A stretch of 64,000 nucleotides of DNA from Paenibacillus sp. OV219 (GTDB lineage: Bacteria > Bacillota > Bacilli > Paenibacillales > Paenibacillaceae), in the NCBI RefSeq assembly GCF_900110075.1, contig NZ_FOCJ01000006.1, forward strand, positions 310,001 through 374,000, given 5' to 3'. The stretch's first letter is position 1, and every line of letters starts with the position of its first letter. The notes under the pieces were generated by a model. The model made no database searches and had not been told where the DNA came from. It worked only from the letters and a program-made list of their open reading frames with translations. Made by a program: the position numbers and the translations under genes. Shown here piece by piece: positions 26,321-35,961 of the stretch.

Positions 26321-26329
26321 ATTGTAGCA
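26321..26329 (-). promoter_or_regulatory. Extended -10 promoter for ytpI
   Basis: The minus strand reads TGC-TACAAT 51 bases upstream of the ytpI ATG, identical to the extended -10 in front of ytoI. A -35 is not evident. Confidence 0.4.
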
Positions 26330-26376
26330 TGAATTGCTGTCCTAGCGAAAATAAGGCTGCTGCCCACTTGTGTCGA

Positions 26377-26889
26377 TTATTTGATCGGCCTCGTATACGG
26401 ATTCGCTCTAAACCATACCTGCAGCACATTATCGACGACGAGCATCGTCCGAATTTCGACATTGAATTCTTTGCCGCTCGTAAGCAAATACACTTTGTTA
26501 TCCATCAGCTCTCGGCCGAGCTCGCCATTGGCATTAATCTTATAAATGCTCGTGCCGACGAAGACGCTTAAGTCCTTCCTCAGCTTATCCTTCAGCTCCA
26601 GCTTCAATTGCTCGTCCGTCAGGGCAGGGCCATCCGATGATTTATTGTCCAGCAAGATCGGCTGTACAGTCTTAATGACTGTGTGCTGGTCTTTAAATTT
26701 ATTCAGCTTCTCAATCCGATCCTCATATTCAATCAATTTATCCTCAAGTCCCGTATTGCTGTCGCGTAAAGCGTTGAAGCTCATAAAGAAGACCGCGTGA
26801 TAGGCCACCGCGCCTAGTATGGCGCCAAGCACGACATAAGCGCATGCCTGAACTAGTCTCGTATACCGTTCAAAGGGCGGAACGCGCAT
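26377..26889 (-). CDS. ytrI: YtrI, sporulation membrane protein
   Basis: A 170-residue protein with one N-terminal membrane helix (about 12-35), a coiled-coil-like charged stretch (LEDKLIEYEDRIEKLNKFKD) and a soluble C-terminal domain. It matches YtrI, made in the mother cell under sigma-E with YtrH and needed for efficient sporulation in B. subtilis. Its start is three bases after ytrH, so the two are an operon. In B. subtilis nrnA stands between ytrI and ytpI; here only 106 non-coding bases separate them. Confidence 0.85.
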   Translation of the reverse strand: MRVPPFERYTRLVQACAYVVLGAILGAVAYHAVFFMSFNALRDSNTGLEDKLIEYEDRIEKLNKFKDQHTVIKTVQPILLDNKSSDGPALTDEQLKLELKDKLRKDLSVFVGTSIYKINANGELGRELMDNKVYLLTSGKEFNVEIRTMLVVDNVLQVWFRANPYTRPIK

Positions 26890-26892
26890 GGG

Positions 26893-27228
26893 TCAGACCG
26901 CCCCTCTACATAGCCAACGAATCAGCTCTGTCCCCATATGCGCGCCGAGAAAAGCGCACAGAATGTAGGCGATCTGAAATGCGACTGGCGATAGATGACC
27001 CTCGATCATATTGCTTTCAATGACTCGCATCGGGTCGATTGTGCCGCCTACAGCGGCGACGAGCGCCCAAATCTTGAGCCGTGATGCGGTATCCAGCATG
27101 ATGGCAGCAGGTGCCGAGAGTACGAATACCGAGCCGATTCCAGCTAGCATAGAGCCGCCGAACACGACGCCGAAGGCGATGAAGAAGTCAATCGTAGCTT
27201 TCGATAAGAAGGAGTCCATCTTGTTCAT
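26893..27228 (-). CDS. ytrH: YtrH, sporulation membrane protein
   Basis: A 111-residue hydrophobic protein with three or four membrane segments (FFIAFGVVFGGSMLAGIG, PAAIMLDTASRLKIWALVAA, QIAYILCAFLGAHMG). This matches YtrH, the partner of YtrI. I choose the ATG reading MNKMDSFLSKATIDFF because AGGAGGG lies just before it; the frame is open further upstream with no ribosome-binding site. A sigma-E-like promoter at 27287-27316 fits the known B. subtilis regulation. The gene is divergent from dnaE, as in B. subtilis. Confidence 0.87.
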   Translation of the reverse strand: MNKMDSFLSKATIDFFIAFGVVFGGSMLAGIGSVFVLSAPAAIMLDTASRLKIWALVAAVGGTIDPMRVIESNMIEGHLSPVAFQIAYILCAFLGAHMGTELIRWLCRGAV

Positions 27229-27286
27229 TACACCCTCCTGTGAAATACGTGGGGTACGGCTGCACAAGCGGCTCGTCCCCTAGTCC

Positions 27287-27316
27287 ATTCTATGGGCGAG
27301 CAAGGCGGCAATATGA
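27287..27316 (-). promoter_or_regulatory. Sigma-E-like promoter for ytrH-ytrI
   Basis: On the minus strand TCATATT (27310-27316) and CATAGAAT (27287-27294) are separated by 15 bases. The -10 matches the sigma-E consensus CATACAAT at seven of eight positions and the -35 matches kmATATT fully. The ytrHI genes belong to the sigma-E regulon in B. subtilis. Confidence 0.55.
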
Positions 27317-27363
27317 TAAACTAGTATAAATGCTTTTTCTCTGAAAGAAAGAAGTGACGAACA

Positions 27364-30300
27364 ATGAGCGGCGAACGCGATTTTGTCCATTTGCACGTGC
27401 ATAGCGAATTCAGCCTGCTCGACGGGGCTGCTCGGATTAAAGATTTGGTGACCCAAGCTTCTGCGCTCGGCATGAAGTCGCTTGCCTTAACGGATCACGG
27501 CGTCTTATACGGCGCTGTACCTTTCTATAAAGCTTGTATCGCTAGAGGCATCAAGCCGATTATCGGCTGCGAGGTTTATTTCACAACGGGATCGCGCTTC
27601 GACAAAGGCGCGCGCAAGGATAATCCGATCTATCATTTGATTCTGCTTGCGAAGAACGAGACGGGCTACCGGAATTTGATGAAGCTAAGCTCAATTGGTC
27701 ACTTGGAAGGGTTCCATTACAAGCCTCGGATTGACCTGGAAGTGCTGACTCAGTATTCGGAAGGGCTTATCTGCCTTAGCTCTTGTTTGGGCAGCGAGAT
27801 TGCTCAGCATCTGTTGCATGACCGTTACGAGCATGCGCTGAAGTCTGCGGAGCGTTACCGCTCCATATTCGGCGAGGATTTCTATCTGGAGCTGCAAGAC
27901 CATGGCATGCTGGAGCAGAAGAAGGTGCTGCAGGCAACCCTTCGGCTCTCGCAGGAGACAGGTATTCTGACGGTAGCAACGAACGATGTTCACTACTTGC
28001 AGCCAGCAGACGCCGCCGTTCAAGACGTTCTGATTTGTATTGGAACTGGCAAGACTGTTGAAGACGATGACCGGCTCAAAATGATGACGGATCAGATGTA
28101 CCTCAAAAGCGCGGATGAGATGGCGATGCAGTTCCGCCAGGCGCCAGAGGCTGTGTCTCGAACGGTGGAAATTGCGGCAAAATGCCAGCTTGAGCTGACA
28201 TTCGGTCGCGCGCTGCTGCCGAGGTTTAGCCCGATTCCGGCAGGGAGGAGCTCGGCGGACTACTTGTCCGCGCTCTGCCATGAAGGGCTTGAGACGCGTT
28301 ATTCCGGGGAAACGGCATGGACTTCGGACGCGGGCTATAAGCAGAACATCACGGAACGTCTCGACTATGAGCTTGGCGTTATTGACAAAATGGGTTTCAG
28401 CGACTATTTCCTCATCGTGTGGGACTTCATCCGGTTTGCACATGAGCAGGGTATTCGGACAGGTCCCGGGCGGGGATCGTCGGCGGGCAGTCTCGTGGCG
28501 TATACGCTTAACATCACGGATGTTGATCCAATCAAATACAAGCTGCTGTTCGAGAGATTCCTCAATCCGGAGCGAGTTTCGATGCCGGATATTGATATTG
28601 ACTTCAACGATGAGCGCCGCGACGAAGTCATCAGCTACGTGTCTGCGAAGTATGGCGAAGAGCATGTGGCGCAGATCATTACGTTCGGTACGATGGCAGC
28701 AAAAGCAGCCGTGCGCGACGTTGGCCGCGCGATGGCCGTTCCGTTCGGCGAGGTGGATCGGGCAGCGAAGCTGATCCCGAACCAGCTTGGTATAACGCTT
28801 GAGGAAGCGATGCGTGTCAGCGCTGAGCTCCGCGAGGCGGCAGAGCGCCAGCCGAAGACAGCCGATTTGCTTCGGATGGCGCTTAAGGTAGAAGGAATGC
28901 CGCGCCATGCCTCGACGCATGCGGCGGGCGTCGTTATTTCCGGCGAGCCACTCACGCACTATGTGCCGCTCCAGGCAGGAAGCGAGAAGACGGCGCTGAC
29001 GCAATATTCGATGGAGCATCTGGAATCGGTCGGCCTGCTCAAGATGGACTTCCTCGGCCTGCGCACACTCTCCATTCTTGAACGTACGCTCGACTGGGTG
29101 AAGAAACAGCAGGGAATCACAGTTGATTTCCGCTTTATTCCTGACGATGATCCGGCAACCTATGCGATGCTCTCGCGCGGCGAGACGACGGGGATATTCC
29201 AGCTTGAGTCCACCGGAGTTCGGCGCGTGCTGAAGGAGCTAAAGCCGACTCAATTCGAAGATATCGTCTCTGTCACGGCATTGTACCGTCCGGGTCCGAT
29301 GGAGTTTATCCCGAAATATATTGCTGGTAAGCATGGAGATGTTGCGGTGGAATACCCGCATCCGTCTCTTGAACCTATTCTCGCCGATACGTACGGCATT
29401 ATCGTATATCAAGAGCAAATTATGCAGATCGCTTCGAAGATGGCGGGCTTCTCGCTTGGTGAAGCGGACTTGCTCCGCCGTGCTGTATCGAAGAAAAAGC
29501 GCGAGGTGCTCGATGAGCAGCGCGCTCACTTCGTAGAGGGCAGTCTGAGCCAAGGCTACGCAGAGAAGGACGCGAATGCCGTTTACGATATGATCGTCCG
29601 TTTCGCGGACTACGGCTTCCCACGTGCTCATGCGGCGGCGTATGGCGTGCTCGCGTTCCAGACAGCTTGGCTGAAGGCGAATCATCCCGTGCCGTTCATG
29701 GCTTCCATGCTGGCATCGGTCACAGGCAGCCAGCGGAAGACGGCGGAGTATGTAGACGAATGCCGCCGAATGGGCATCAACGTGATGCCGCCAGATGTGA
29801 ACGAGAGCAATGTGACGTTTACTCCGCTCAACGACGCGGTTCGTTTCGGCCTCGCTTCGATCAAGAACGTGGGCACGCAAGCGATCGAGTCGCTCATGAA
29901 GGAGCGGGCGGATCGCCCGTTCGAGAGCTTGCTTGATCTGTGCCGTCGCGCTGACCTGCGCGTTGTGAACAAGCGCGTGCTTGAATCGCTTATTCAAGCA
30001 GGAGCTTGTGATTCGCTAGGCGGACATCGCGCGCAGCTTGTCGCCGTGCTCGATGAAACCGTCGAAGCGGCGCTGAAGTGGCGGAAGGAGCGCGAGGAGC
30101 TCCAGATCGAGCTGTTCGGCTTCGATGAAGTGCAGAACTGGGATGTTGAGCTTCCGGAGGTTCCGGCTTATACGACAGGCCAGAAGCTGTCGCTGGAGCG
30201 GGAGCTGCTCGGTATGTATTTGTCCGGGCATCCGCTCGACGCATATGAGGCGGAGCTTGCGGAGCTGCCGCTCGACCGGCTCGTTGATTTGACGGAAGTG

Positions 30301-31131
30301 CCGGATGGGGCTTTCGCCATCGTAAGTGCGATGGTGGTGTCCGCGAAGCATTTTACGACGAAGAAAGGACAGGCGATGGCCTTCCTTGAAATCGAGGATC
30401 GCATTATGCGCGTTGAGGCAGTCGCATTCCCGACGATCTGGAAGCGACATTCGGCTGCGCTCGATCCGGGCAGCCTCGTCATTGTGCTCGCCAGCGTGCA
30501 GCATCAAGATGAGGACTATAAGCTCCTCATCGAAGATGTCGTGCCGCTTGGCGGCGGCACTGGGATGGGCAGCGCGCCCGCCGATGTGGCCGCGCAAGTG
30601 CAGCGGCTGCAGCGGCAGGCCCGCAGCCGCAGCAACGAAGCAGCGGCGCGCGGCGGAGGCGGCGGCTCCGCGGCCGGCGGCGGCACGTCTGCGCGGCCGG
30701 CGCCAGCGGTGCAAGCTCGCGGCGCCGGAGCTTCGCAGCCGGGCAGCGCAGGCGCACCGCGGCAAGCAGCGCCCGCAGCGCCAGCTCGCGCGAATGCGCC
30801 AGCCCGCAGCGGCGGGGCTTCGCAGCAAGCGGCTCCGTCAGCGCAGCCGGCGGTCGCCCGCAGCGCTGGCGCTTCGCAGCAGCCAGCCGCAGCGGCTAAG
30901 CGGCCGCAGCGCCTCTACGTCAAGATCGTTGCTGGCAGCGAAGACTCCGCATCGCTCGCGAAGCTGAAGTCGCTGCTGACGGCAAGCCCGGGCATCTATG
31001 AAACTGTTCTGTTCTATGAGAGCGAAGGACGGACTGTCGCGCTAAGCGACGCCTTCCGTATCAAACCATCGGAGTTGTTGCTGTCGCAAATCGAGTCGAT
31101 TTTTGGTAAAGGATCGGCGGTTGTGAAATAA
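27364..31131 (+). CDS. dnaE: DnaE, DNA polymerase III alpha subunit
   Basis: A 1255-residue C-family DNA polymerase of the DnaE type; in Firmicutes with PolC it extends primers on the lagging strand. Order: PHP domain (about 1-210, FVHLHVHSEFSLLDGAA), palm with GRGSSAGSLVAY and the catalytic aspartates of PDIDIDFND (residues about 415), fingers, helix-hairpin-helix (around 850), and an OB fold (about 970-1060). Residues about 1072-1178 are a Pro/Ala/Gly/Ser/Gln-rich, very GC-rich segment absent from typical DnaE, followed by an ordinary C-terminal domain (RLYVKIVAG to the end). The frame stays open across the insert, so it is not a frameshift. Typical Firmicute DnaE is about 1110 residues, so the extra length is the insert. 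Confidence 0.97.
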   Translation: MSGERDFVHLHVHSEFSLLDGAARIKDLVTQASALGMKSLALTDHGVLYGAVPFYKACIARGIKPIIGCEVYFTTGSRFDKGARKDNPIYHLILLAKNETGYRNLMKLSSIGHLEGFHYKPRIDLEVLTQYSEGLICLSSCLGSEIAQHLLHDRYEHALKSAERYRSIFGEDFYLELQDHGMLEQKKVLQATLRLSQETGILTVATNDVHYLQPADAAVQDVLICIGTGKTVEDDDRLKMMTDQMYLKSADEMAMQFRQAPEAVSRTVEIAAKCQLELTFGRALLPRFSPIPAGRSSADYLSALCHEGLETRYSGETAWTSDAGYKQNITERLDYELGVIDKMGFSDYFLIVWDFIRFAHEQGIRTGPGRGSSAGSLVAYTLNITDVDPIKYKLLFERFLNPERVSMPDIDIDFNDERRDEVISYVSAKYGEEHVAQIITFGTMAAKAAVRDVGRAMAVPFGEVDRAAKLIPNQLGITLEEAMRVSAELREAAERQPKTADLLRMALKVEGMPRHASTHAAGVVISGEPLTHYVPLQAGSEKTALTQYSMEHLESVGLLKMDFLGLRTLSILERTLDWVKKQQGITVDFRFIPDDDPATYAMLSRGETTGIFQLESTGVRRVLKELKPTQFEDIVSVTALYRPGPMEFIPKYIAGKHGDVAVEYPHPSLEPILADTYGIIVYQEQIMQIASKMAGFSLGEADLLRRAVSKKKREVLDEQRAHFVEGSLSQGYAEKDANAVYDMIVRFADYGFPRAHAAAYGVLAFQTAWLKANHPVPFMASMLASVTGSQRKTAEYVDECRRMGINVMPPDVNESNVTFTPLNDAVRFGLASIKNVGTQAIESLMKERADRPFESLLDLCRRADLRVVNKRVLESLIQAGACDSLGGHRAQLVAVLDETVEAALKWRKEREELQIELFGFDEVQNWDVELPEVPAYTTGQKLSLERELLGMYLSGHPLDAYEAELAELPLDRLVDLTEVPDGAFAIVSAMVVSAKHFTTKKGQAMAFLEIEDRIMRVEAVAFPTIWKRHSAALDPGSLVIVLASVQHQDEDYKLLIEDVVPLGGGTGMGSAPADVAAQVQRLQRQARSRSNEAAARGGGGGSAAGGGTSARPAPAVQARGAGASQPGSAGAPRQAAPAAPARANAPARSGGASQQAAPSAQPAVARSAGASQQPAAAAKRPQRLYVKIVAGSEDSASLAKLKSLLTASPGIYETVLFYESEGRTVALSDAFRIKPSELLLSQIESIFGKGSAVVK

Positions 31132-31184
31132 TAACGCTAATGGACTCGAATAATCGTTTTATTCAAGCAGGCACATGTGGATAT

Positions 31185-31308
31185 GAAGCTGCATACATTT
31201 AGGAGACACAGAGCGAATAGCAACTCGAGTGGGTTGCTTGCAGCTTTGCATTCGCCGCTTGTATGAGCTGAAGAAGCCAGGGAACTTCGTCACGATTCTC
31301 CTGTCTCC
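31185..31308 (+). other. Possible structured leader upstream of the PgpA-like gene
   Basis: GGAGACA (31202-31208) pairs with TGTCTCC (31302-31308) around an inner arm made of GCGAAT/ATTCGC (31213-31218, 31250-31255) and AGCAAC/GTTGCT (31219-31224, 31233-31238), plus a small GAAG/CTTC arm. AAGCTGCA (31186-31193) is a perfect complement of TGCAGCTT (31239-31246), an alternative or pseudoknot pairing. The gap 31132-31345 holds no gene. No known riboswitch motif was recognised. Confidence 0.3.
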
Positions 31309-31345
31309 ACCCAATTCGTACAAGCCGGACAGTGGGGGATGAACA

Positions 31346-31840
31346 GTGTCGTCCGAGATGGAGAAATGGCTGAACAGACGCGGTGTATCGGTAAGTGATG
31401 TTGCAGATATTGTATTTTCGCTGCAGCGTCCGTATAATGCGGATTTGACTTATGAGGAATGCGAGGAGAGCGTGCTAGCCGTGCTTGGCAAGCGTGAGGT
31501 GCAGTATGTCCTATTTACAGGCATTGCACTCGATGAGCTGGCGGAGCAGAAGCTACTGCCGGCGCCGCTGCAAGCGATAATGGAAGCCGATGAATCGCTC
31601 TTCGGCGTTGACGAAACACTCGCGCTCGGCATTACAAATGTATATGGTATGATCGGACTTACCAGCTTCGGCTATCTGGACAAAGTGAAGCCGGGCATCA
31701 TCCGTAAGCTTAATGAGAAGGGCACGCATGTGCATGTCTTTCTGGACGATCTCGTCGCGGGCCTTGCTGCCGCTGCATCCGCAAGGATTGCGCATCAGGA
31801 TCCAAAAGCGAACCGGTATGAAATCGCAGACACGCCTTAA
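31346..31840 (+). CDS. PgpA/YutG-family phosphatase-like protein
   Basis: A 164-residue protein of the phosphatidylglycerophosphatase A family as found in Bacillus YutG. The signature regions are FGVDETLALGITNVYGMIGL and HVFLDDLVAGLAAAAS, containing the acidic metal-ligand residues. Family members dephosphorylate phosphatidylglycerophosphate, though the short Bacillus-type proteins are soluble-looking and their substrate is less certain. GTG at 31346 is taken as start (GGGGGAT upstream); the ATG four codons later is an alternative. It stands alone, 214 bases after dnaE. Confidence 0.75.
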   Translation: MSSEMEKWLNRRGVSVSDVADIVFSLQRPYNADLTYEECEESVLAVLGKREVQYVLFTGIALDELAEQKLLPAPLQAIMEADESLFGVDETLALGITNVYGMIGLTSFGYLDKVKPGIIRKLNEKGTHVHVFLDDLVAGLAAAASARIAHQDPKANRYEIADTP

Positions 31841-31909
31841 TTCGCGTTAACGCCGCTTTTCGGGTCTGGAATATGCTCACAGCCCTTGCGCCGTTGCGAT
31901 GAAAACCAA

Positions 31910-31938
31910 ACATATGGTATCATGATGACATCATATGT
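31910..31938 (+). promoter_or_regulatory. Nested dyad upstream of the small-protein gene
   Basis: ACATATG (31910-31916) and CATATGT (31932-31938) are complementary, and ATGATG-A-CATCAT (31922-31934) is a perfect palindrome inside. It lies about 85 bases before the ATG at 32024. It could be an operator or a short hairpin; no known regulator site was recognised. Confidence 0.35.
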
Positions 31939-32023
31939 CCAATTAACATGTGTTCATTTTGCGGCTAATGCCTATACAAGTGTGTTCAGATGTTCTTTTT
32001 ATCATTGCAAGGAGGTACCTTTC

Positions 32024-32218
32024 ATGTGGACGGTTATCTATATCGCGCCTACGGCAAAAATTGCGGAGAGCATCAAAAACCGGCTGACCCAAGAAGGGTT
32101 TCTCGTAAAAATCAGGCCAATTAACGTATCGAAACAGCAATACGAGATATTGGTCCCATCTGGCGAACTGGAAGAAGTGCAGGAAGTGCTGAACAATATT
32201 CTAAACTCGGGGCGGTAA
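32024..32218 (+). CDS. Small uncharacterised protein before accD
   Basis: A 64-residue soluble protein (MWTVIYIAPTAKIAESI to LNNILNSGR). The strand-helix-strand-strand-helix pattern resembles the small ferredoxin-like DUF2007 signal-transducing fold, but I cannot assign it firmly. AAGGAGGT precedes the ATG, so expression is likely to be strong. It lies 42 bases before the accD start, on the same strand, and may be cotranscribed with the acetyl-CoA carboxylase genes; a regulatory role there is speculation. Confidence 0.7.
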   Translation: MWTVIYIAPTAKIAESIKNRLTQEGFLVKIRPINVSKQQYEILVPSGELEEVQEVLNNILNSGR

Positions 32219-32260
32219 TAGCTTAAACTTACTGCGCTCCGCTCCAAAGAGGTGTCACTC

Positions 32261-33133
32261 GTGTTCAAGGACTTATTTCATAAAAAGAAGTATGCCACAA
32301 TTCCATCGGGTCAGCCGCGTACGAAACCGGATATTCCGGAAGGCTTAATGTCTAAATGCCCGAAGTGCGGCAACATTCAATTTAGCAAAGAAGTCGAGAA
32401 GAATTTAAAGGTTTGTCCGGGCTGTGGGCATCACTTCCGGCTTAATGCTTGGGAGCGCATCGCCATTACGCTCGACGAAGGCAAACTGTCAGAGCTGGAC
32501 GCGGATCTCGAATCCGTCGATCCGCTCGGTTTCCCAGGTTATGCGAGCAAGCTGGAAGCACAGAAGAAGAGCTCCGGTCTTAAAGATGCTGTTGTTACGG
32601 GAGTAGGGACGATCGGCGGTTTGCCGGTCGTCGCCGCTTTCATGAGCTTTGATTTCTTTGCAGGCAGCATGGGTTCCGTTGTCGGTGAGAAGATTACTCG
32701 AGCAATCGAGCATGCGCATGCGAACAAGCTTCCGCTGATCGTGTTCTCCACTTCGAGTGGCGCGCGTATGCAGGAGAGTATTCTCAGCCTTATGCAGATG
32801 GCGAAGACAAGCGCAGCACTCGCGAGGTTCCAAGGTGACGGCGGTCTGTATATTTCAATCATGACCGATCCTACAACAGGCGGCGTCTCCGCAAGCTTCG
32901 CATTGCTTGGCGACTTTAATTTGGCCGAGCCTGGCGCGCTTATCGGCTTTGCAGGCCGCATCGTAATCGAACAGACCATCCGCCAGAAGCTGCCGGACAA
33001 CTTCCAAACCGCGGAGTTTAACCTGCAGCATGGACAGCTGGATAAAGTAGTGCACCGTAAAGAAATGAAAGCAACACTTGCAAAATTGCTTGATATGCAT
33101 TCGGTAAAGGGGGAAATTATCAATGGCGGGTGA
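32261..33133 (+). CDS. accD: AccD, acetyl-CoA carboxylase carboxyltransferase beta subunit
   Basis: A 290-residue beta subunit of the carboxyltransferase that makes malonyl-CoA for fatty acid synthesis together with AccA. The N-terminal zinc ribbon is Cys33-x2-Cys36 and Cys52-x2-Cys55 (CPKCGN and CPGCGHH), followed by the crotonase-like domain with [10 protein letters not shown] and [15 protein letters not shown] choose the GTG at 32261 ([12 protein letters not shown]), because AAGAGGTG lies seven bases before it and B. subtilis AccD starts the same way; a GTG nine bases upstream overlaps the ribosome-binding site. It overlaps accA by 11 bases. Confidence 0.95.
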   Translation: MFKDLFHKKKYATIPSGQPRTKPDIPEGLMSKCPKCGNIQFSKEVEKNLKVCPGCGHHFRLNAWERIAITLDEGKLSELDADLESVDPLGFPGYASKLEAQKKSSGLKDAVVTGVGTIGGLPVVAAFMSFDFFAGSMGSVVGEKITRAIEHAHANKLPLIVFSTSSGARMQESILSLMQMAKTSAALARFQGDGGLYISIMTDPTTGGVSASFALLGDFNLAEPGALIGFAGRIVIEQTIRQKLPDNFQTAEFNLQHGQLDKVVHRKEMKATLAKLLDMHSVKGEIINGG

Positions 33134-34130
33134 GCTGCCGTTTGAGAAGCCGCTTAACGAGCTGCAAAAGAAAGTCGAAGAGCTGAAGAAGTTCGGCCAA
33201 GATTCGGGTATTGATTTCAGCGATGAAATCGCCCGTTTGGAAGAACGCTGTAAGCAGCTGCAAGAAGATCTGTACAACGAGTTGACGCCTGCGCAGAAGA
33301 TGCATCTGGCGCGTCATCATGGTCGCCCTACGACGCTTGACTACATAGGGACGATTTTTACAGACTTTATCGAGCTTCACGGCGATCGTCTGTTTGCCGA
33401 CGACCTTGCAATTGTTGGGGGTCTAGCGAAGCTGAACGACGTGCCGGTGACCGTTATCGGTCATCAGCGCGGCAAAGATACGAAGGATAACATTGCCCGT
33501 TTCTTCGGCAGTCCGCATCCAGAAGGGTTCCGCAAGGCGCTCCGGTTGATGCAGCAGGCGAACAAATTTGGCCGTCCGATCGTAACGTTCATCGATACGA
33601 AGGGTGCTTATCCAGGTAATACAGCGGAAGAACGCGGTCAATCCGAAGCGATTGCCCGTAATTTGCGTGAGATGGCGATGTTCGGTGTACCGATTATTTG
33701 TGTCGTCATCGGCGAGGGCGGAAGCGGCGGTGCACTTGGCCTTGGCGTTGGCAACCGCGTCTTGATGCTCGAGAACGCAATCTATTCGGTTATTTCGCCG
33801 AATGGCGCGGCATCTATTCTATGGAAAGATGCGGCCCGCGCTGACGAGGCGGCTGCTGTCATGAAGATTACAGCTGCTGACTTGCAAGGGTTTGGCATCA
33901 TCGAAGAAATTATCGCCGAGCCGCAAGGCGGAGCGCATCGTGACCTAGCCGAGCAATCGGAGACGATCAAAGAAGCGATCTGGCGTCACCTTGGCGAATT
34001 GTCGAAGCTTTCGTCCGAGGAATTGATCGAAGACAGGTACGAGAAATTCCGCCGCATCGGAGAGTTCCACTCGCCGGAGCCGGATGCTGATATCGAACAG
34101 ATACAAGAGGCTGAATCTGCCGGAGTTTAA
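33123..34130 (+). CDS. accA: AccA, acetyl-CoA carboxylase carboxyltransferase alpha subunit
   Basis: A 335-residue alpha subunit, the partner of AccD. It shows [29 protein letters not shown] and [16 protein letters not shown], the acyl-CoA and carboxybiotin sites. The N-terminal helical segment (residues 1-55) is standard. The start overlaps the accD end and has AAAGGGGG upstream. In B. subtilis pfkA comes between accA and pyk; here pyk follows directly after 56 bases. The C-terminal tail is acidic. Confidence 0.95.
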   Translation: MAGELPFEKPLNELQKKVEELKKFGQDSGIDFSDEIARLEERCKQLQEDLYNELTPAQKMHLARHHGRPTTLDYIGTIFTDFIELHGDRLFADDLAIVGGLAKLNDVPVTVIGHQRGKDTKDNIARFFGSPHPEGFRKALRLMQQANKFGRPIVTFIDTKGAYPGNTAEERGQSEAIARNLREMAMFGVPIICVVIGEGGSGGALGLGVGNRVLMLENAIYSVISPNGAASILWKDAARADEAAAVMKITAADLQGFGIIEEIIAEPQGGAHRDLAEQSETIKEAIWRHLGELSKLSSEELIEDRYEKFRRIGEFHSPEPDADIEQIQEAESAGV

Positions 34131-34186
34131 ATAATGACTGTATAACGACAATGTGATCGATGCAGACGGAGGATGGAAAATTACTT

Positions 34187-35941
34187 ATGCGTAAAACGAA
34201 AATTGTATGTACGATCGGACCTTCCAGCGAATCGCTCGAAAATACGAAAAAACTAATTAACGCGGGCATGAACGTTGCTCGTCTGAACTTCTCCCACGGC
34301 GACTTCGAGGAGCACGGCAACCGAATCAAGAACATTCGTCAAGCTTGCAAAGAGCTTGGCAAAACAGTTGCAATCCTGCTCGATACGAAAGGCCCTGAGA
34401 TTCGTCTGGGCAAATTGAAGGAAGAGCCAATTGAGCTCGTTCAAGGCGATACGATTACTCTGACGACAGAAGAAATTCTCGGTGACCGTAACCGCATTCC
34501 GGTAACGTACTCGAATCTGCCTGCAGACGTTGAGGAAGGCTCCACGATTTTGATCGACGACGGTCTGATCGGCCTGACAGTTGAAGAAGTTGCAGGCACG
34601 GAGATCAAATGCCGCATCGTGAACAGCGGTCCAATTAAGAGCAAGAAGGGCGTTAACGTCCCTGGCGTACACATCTCCTTGCCTGGTATTACAGAGAAGG
34701 ACGCAAACGATATCATCTTCGGTATCGAGCAAGGCGTCGACTTCATCGCAGCATCGTTCGTACGTAAAGCGACGGACGTGCTTGAGATTCGCGAGCTGCT
34801 TGAGAAGCATGGCGCGAACCACATTCAGATCATCTCGAAGATCGAGAACCAGCAGGGTGTTGACAACCTGGACGAGATCCTTGAAGTGTCCGACGGCCTT
34901 ATGGTTGCGCGTGGCGACCTCGGCGTAGAAATCCCGGCTGAAGAAGTACCGCTCGTTCAGAAGAAGATGATCCAGAAGTGTAATGTAGCTGGCAAGCCGG
35001 TCATTACGGCTACACAAATGCTTGATTCCATGCAGCGTAACCCGCGTCCGACTCGTGCGGAAGCAAGTGACGTTGCGAATGCAGTCTTCGACGGCACCGA
35101 CGCGATCATGCTCTCCGGCGAGACAGCTGCCGGCAAATATCCGGTAGAATCGGTTCAAACGATGTCCCGTATCGCAGTTCGTGCGGAAGAGACGCTGGAC
35201 TACCGTGAAATCTTTACACGTCAAGCGAATGCACAGCAAACAACAGTAACAGAAGCAATCAGCCAAGCTGTTGCCAACTCTGCACTTGATTTAACCGCAA
35301 AAGCTATTATTACATCTACGGAGAGCGGCTACACAGCACGGATGATTTCCAAATACCGTCCGAAATCGCCGATCATCGCAGTAACGCCGGTTGAACAAGT
35401 CATGCGCCGTCTGGCTCTCATCTGGGGCATAACGCCAGTACTTGGCACACCTGCTGAGACAACGGACGAAATGTTCGACATCGCTGTTCAAGGCGGCATC
35501 AGCTCCGGCATGGTGAAGCTTGGCGATACGGTTATCATTACAGCGGGTGTACCGGTTGGCCGCTCGGGTTCGACGAACCTGATCAAGATCCACACGATTG
35601 GCGAGATGATCGCTAAAGGTCAAGGGATCGGCTCACAAAGCGCAACAGGTAAAGTTGTTGTAGCGCGCACTCCACAAGAGGCAATCGCGAAGACAACAGA
35701 AGGCTCGATTCTTGTGACTGTTTCGACGGACAAAGAATATATGCCAGCGATCTCCAAAGCAGCAGCAGTGATCACAGAGCAAGGCGGCATCACTAGCCAT
35801 GCGGCAATCGTTGCACTGAACCTGGGCATCCCGGTTATCCTCGGCGTACAGAACGCGCTTGAGCTTCTGCACGACGGATCTGAAGTAACGGTCTATGCTG
35901 AAGTTGGCGTGATCTACTCCGGACAAGCTAAAGTCATGTAA
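34187..35941 (+). CDS. pyk: Pyruvate kinase (long form with C-terminal PEP-utilising domain)
   Basis: A 584-residue pyruvate kinase converting PEP and ADP to pyruvate and ATP. It has [16 protein letters not shown], the substrate loop [38 protein letters not shown], and after residue 475 an added PEP-utiliser mobile domain with [17 protein letters not shown]. This extension is typical of Bacillus-type enzymes (about 585 residues) and lacks an established function; its His in TSHAA is the equivalent of the phosphohistidine position in PEP synthase. The start is the ATG reading MRKTKIV; GGAGGA is 13 bases away. Codon use is that of a highly expressed gene. A terminator follows. Confidence 0.96.
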   Translation: MRKTKIVCTIGPSSESLENTKKLINAGMNVARLNFSHGDFEEHGNRIKNIRQACKELGKTVAILLDTKGPEIRLGKLKEEPIELVQGDTITLTTEEILGDRNRIPVTYSNLPADVEEGSTILIDDGLIGLTVEEVAGTEIKCRIVNSGPIKSKKGVNVPGVHISLPGITEKDANDIIFGIEQGVDFIAASFVRKATDVLEIRELLEKHGANHIQIISKIENQQGVDNLDEILEVSDGLMVARGDLGVEIPAEEVPLVQKKMIQKCNVAGKPVITATQMLDSMQRNPRPTRAEASDVANAVFDGTDAIMLSGETAAGKYPVESVQTMSRIAVRAEETLDYREIFTRQANAQQTTVTEAISQAVANSALDLTAKAIITSTESGYTARMISKYRPKSPIIAVTPVEQVMRRLALIWGITPVLGTPAETTDEMFDIAVQGGISSGMVKLGDTVIITAGVPVGRSGSTNLIKIHTIGEMIAKGQGIGSQSATGKVVVARTPQEAIAKTTEGSILVTVSTDKEYMPAISKAAAVITEQGGITSHAAIVALNLGIPVILGVQNALELLHDGSEVTVYAEVGVIYSGQAKVM

Positions 35942-35961
35942 TGGATTGAAAGATAGATAAG

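Noticed and set aside
27691-29019. A long open frame on the minus strand opposite dnaE
   Set aside because: It carries no recognisable motif and the plus strand encodes an intact polymerase.
30580-30898. Frameshift or assembly error in dnaE
   Set aside because: The frame is open across the low-complexity stretch and resumes with a normal C-terminal domain, so it is read as an insert, although resequencing would be needed to exclude a length error.
31132-31345. T-box or known riboswitch
   Set aside because: No T-box signature or other conserved motif was seen, and no aminoacyl or metabolite gene lies downstream.
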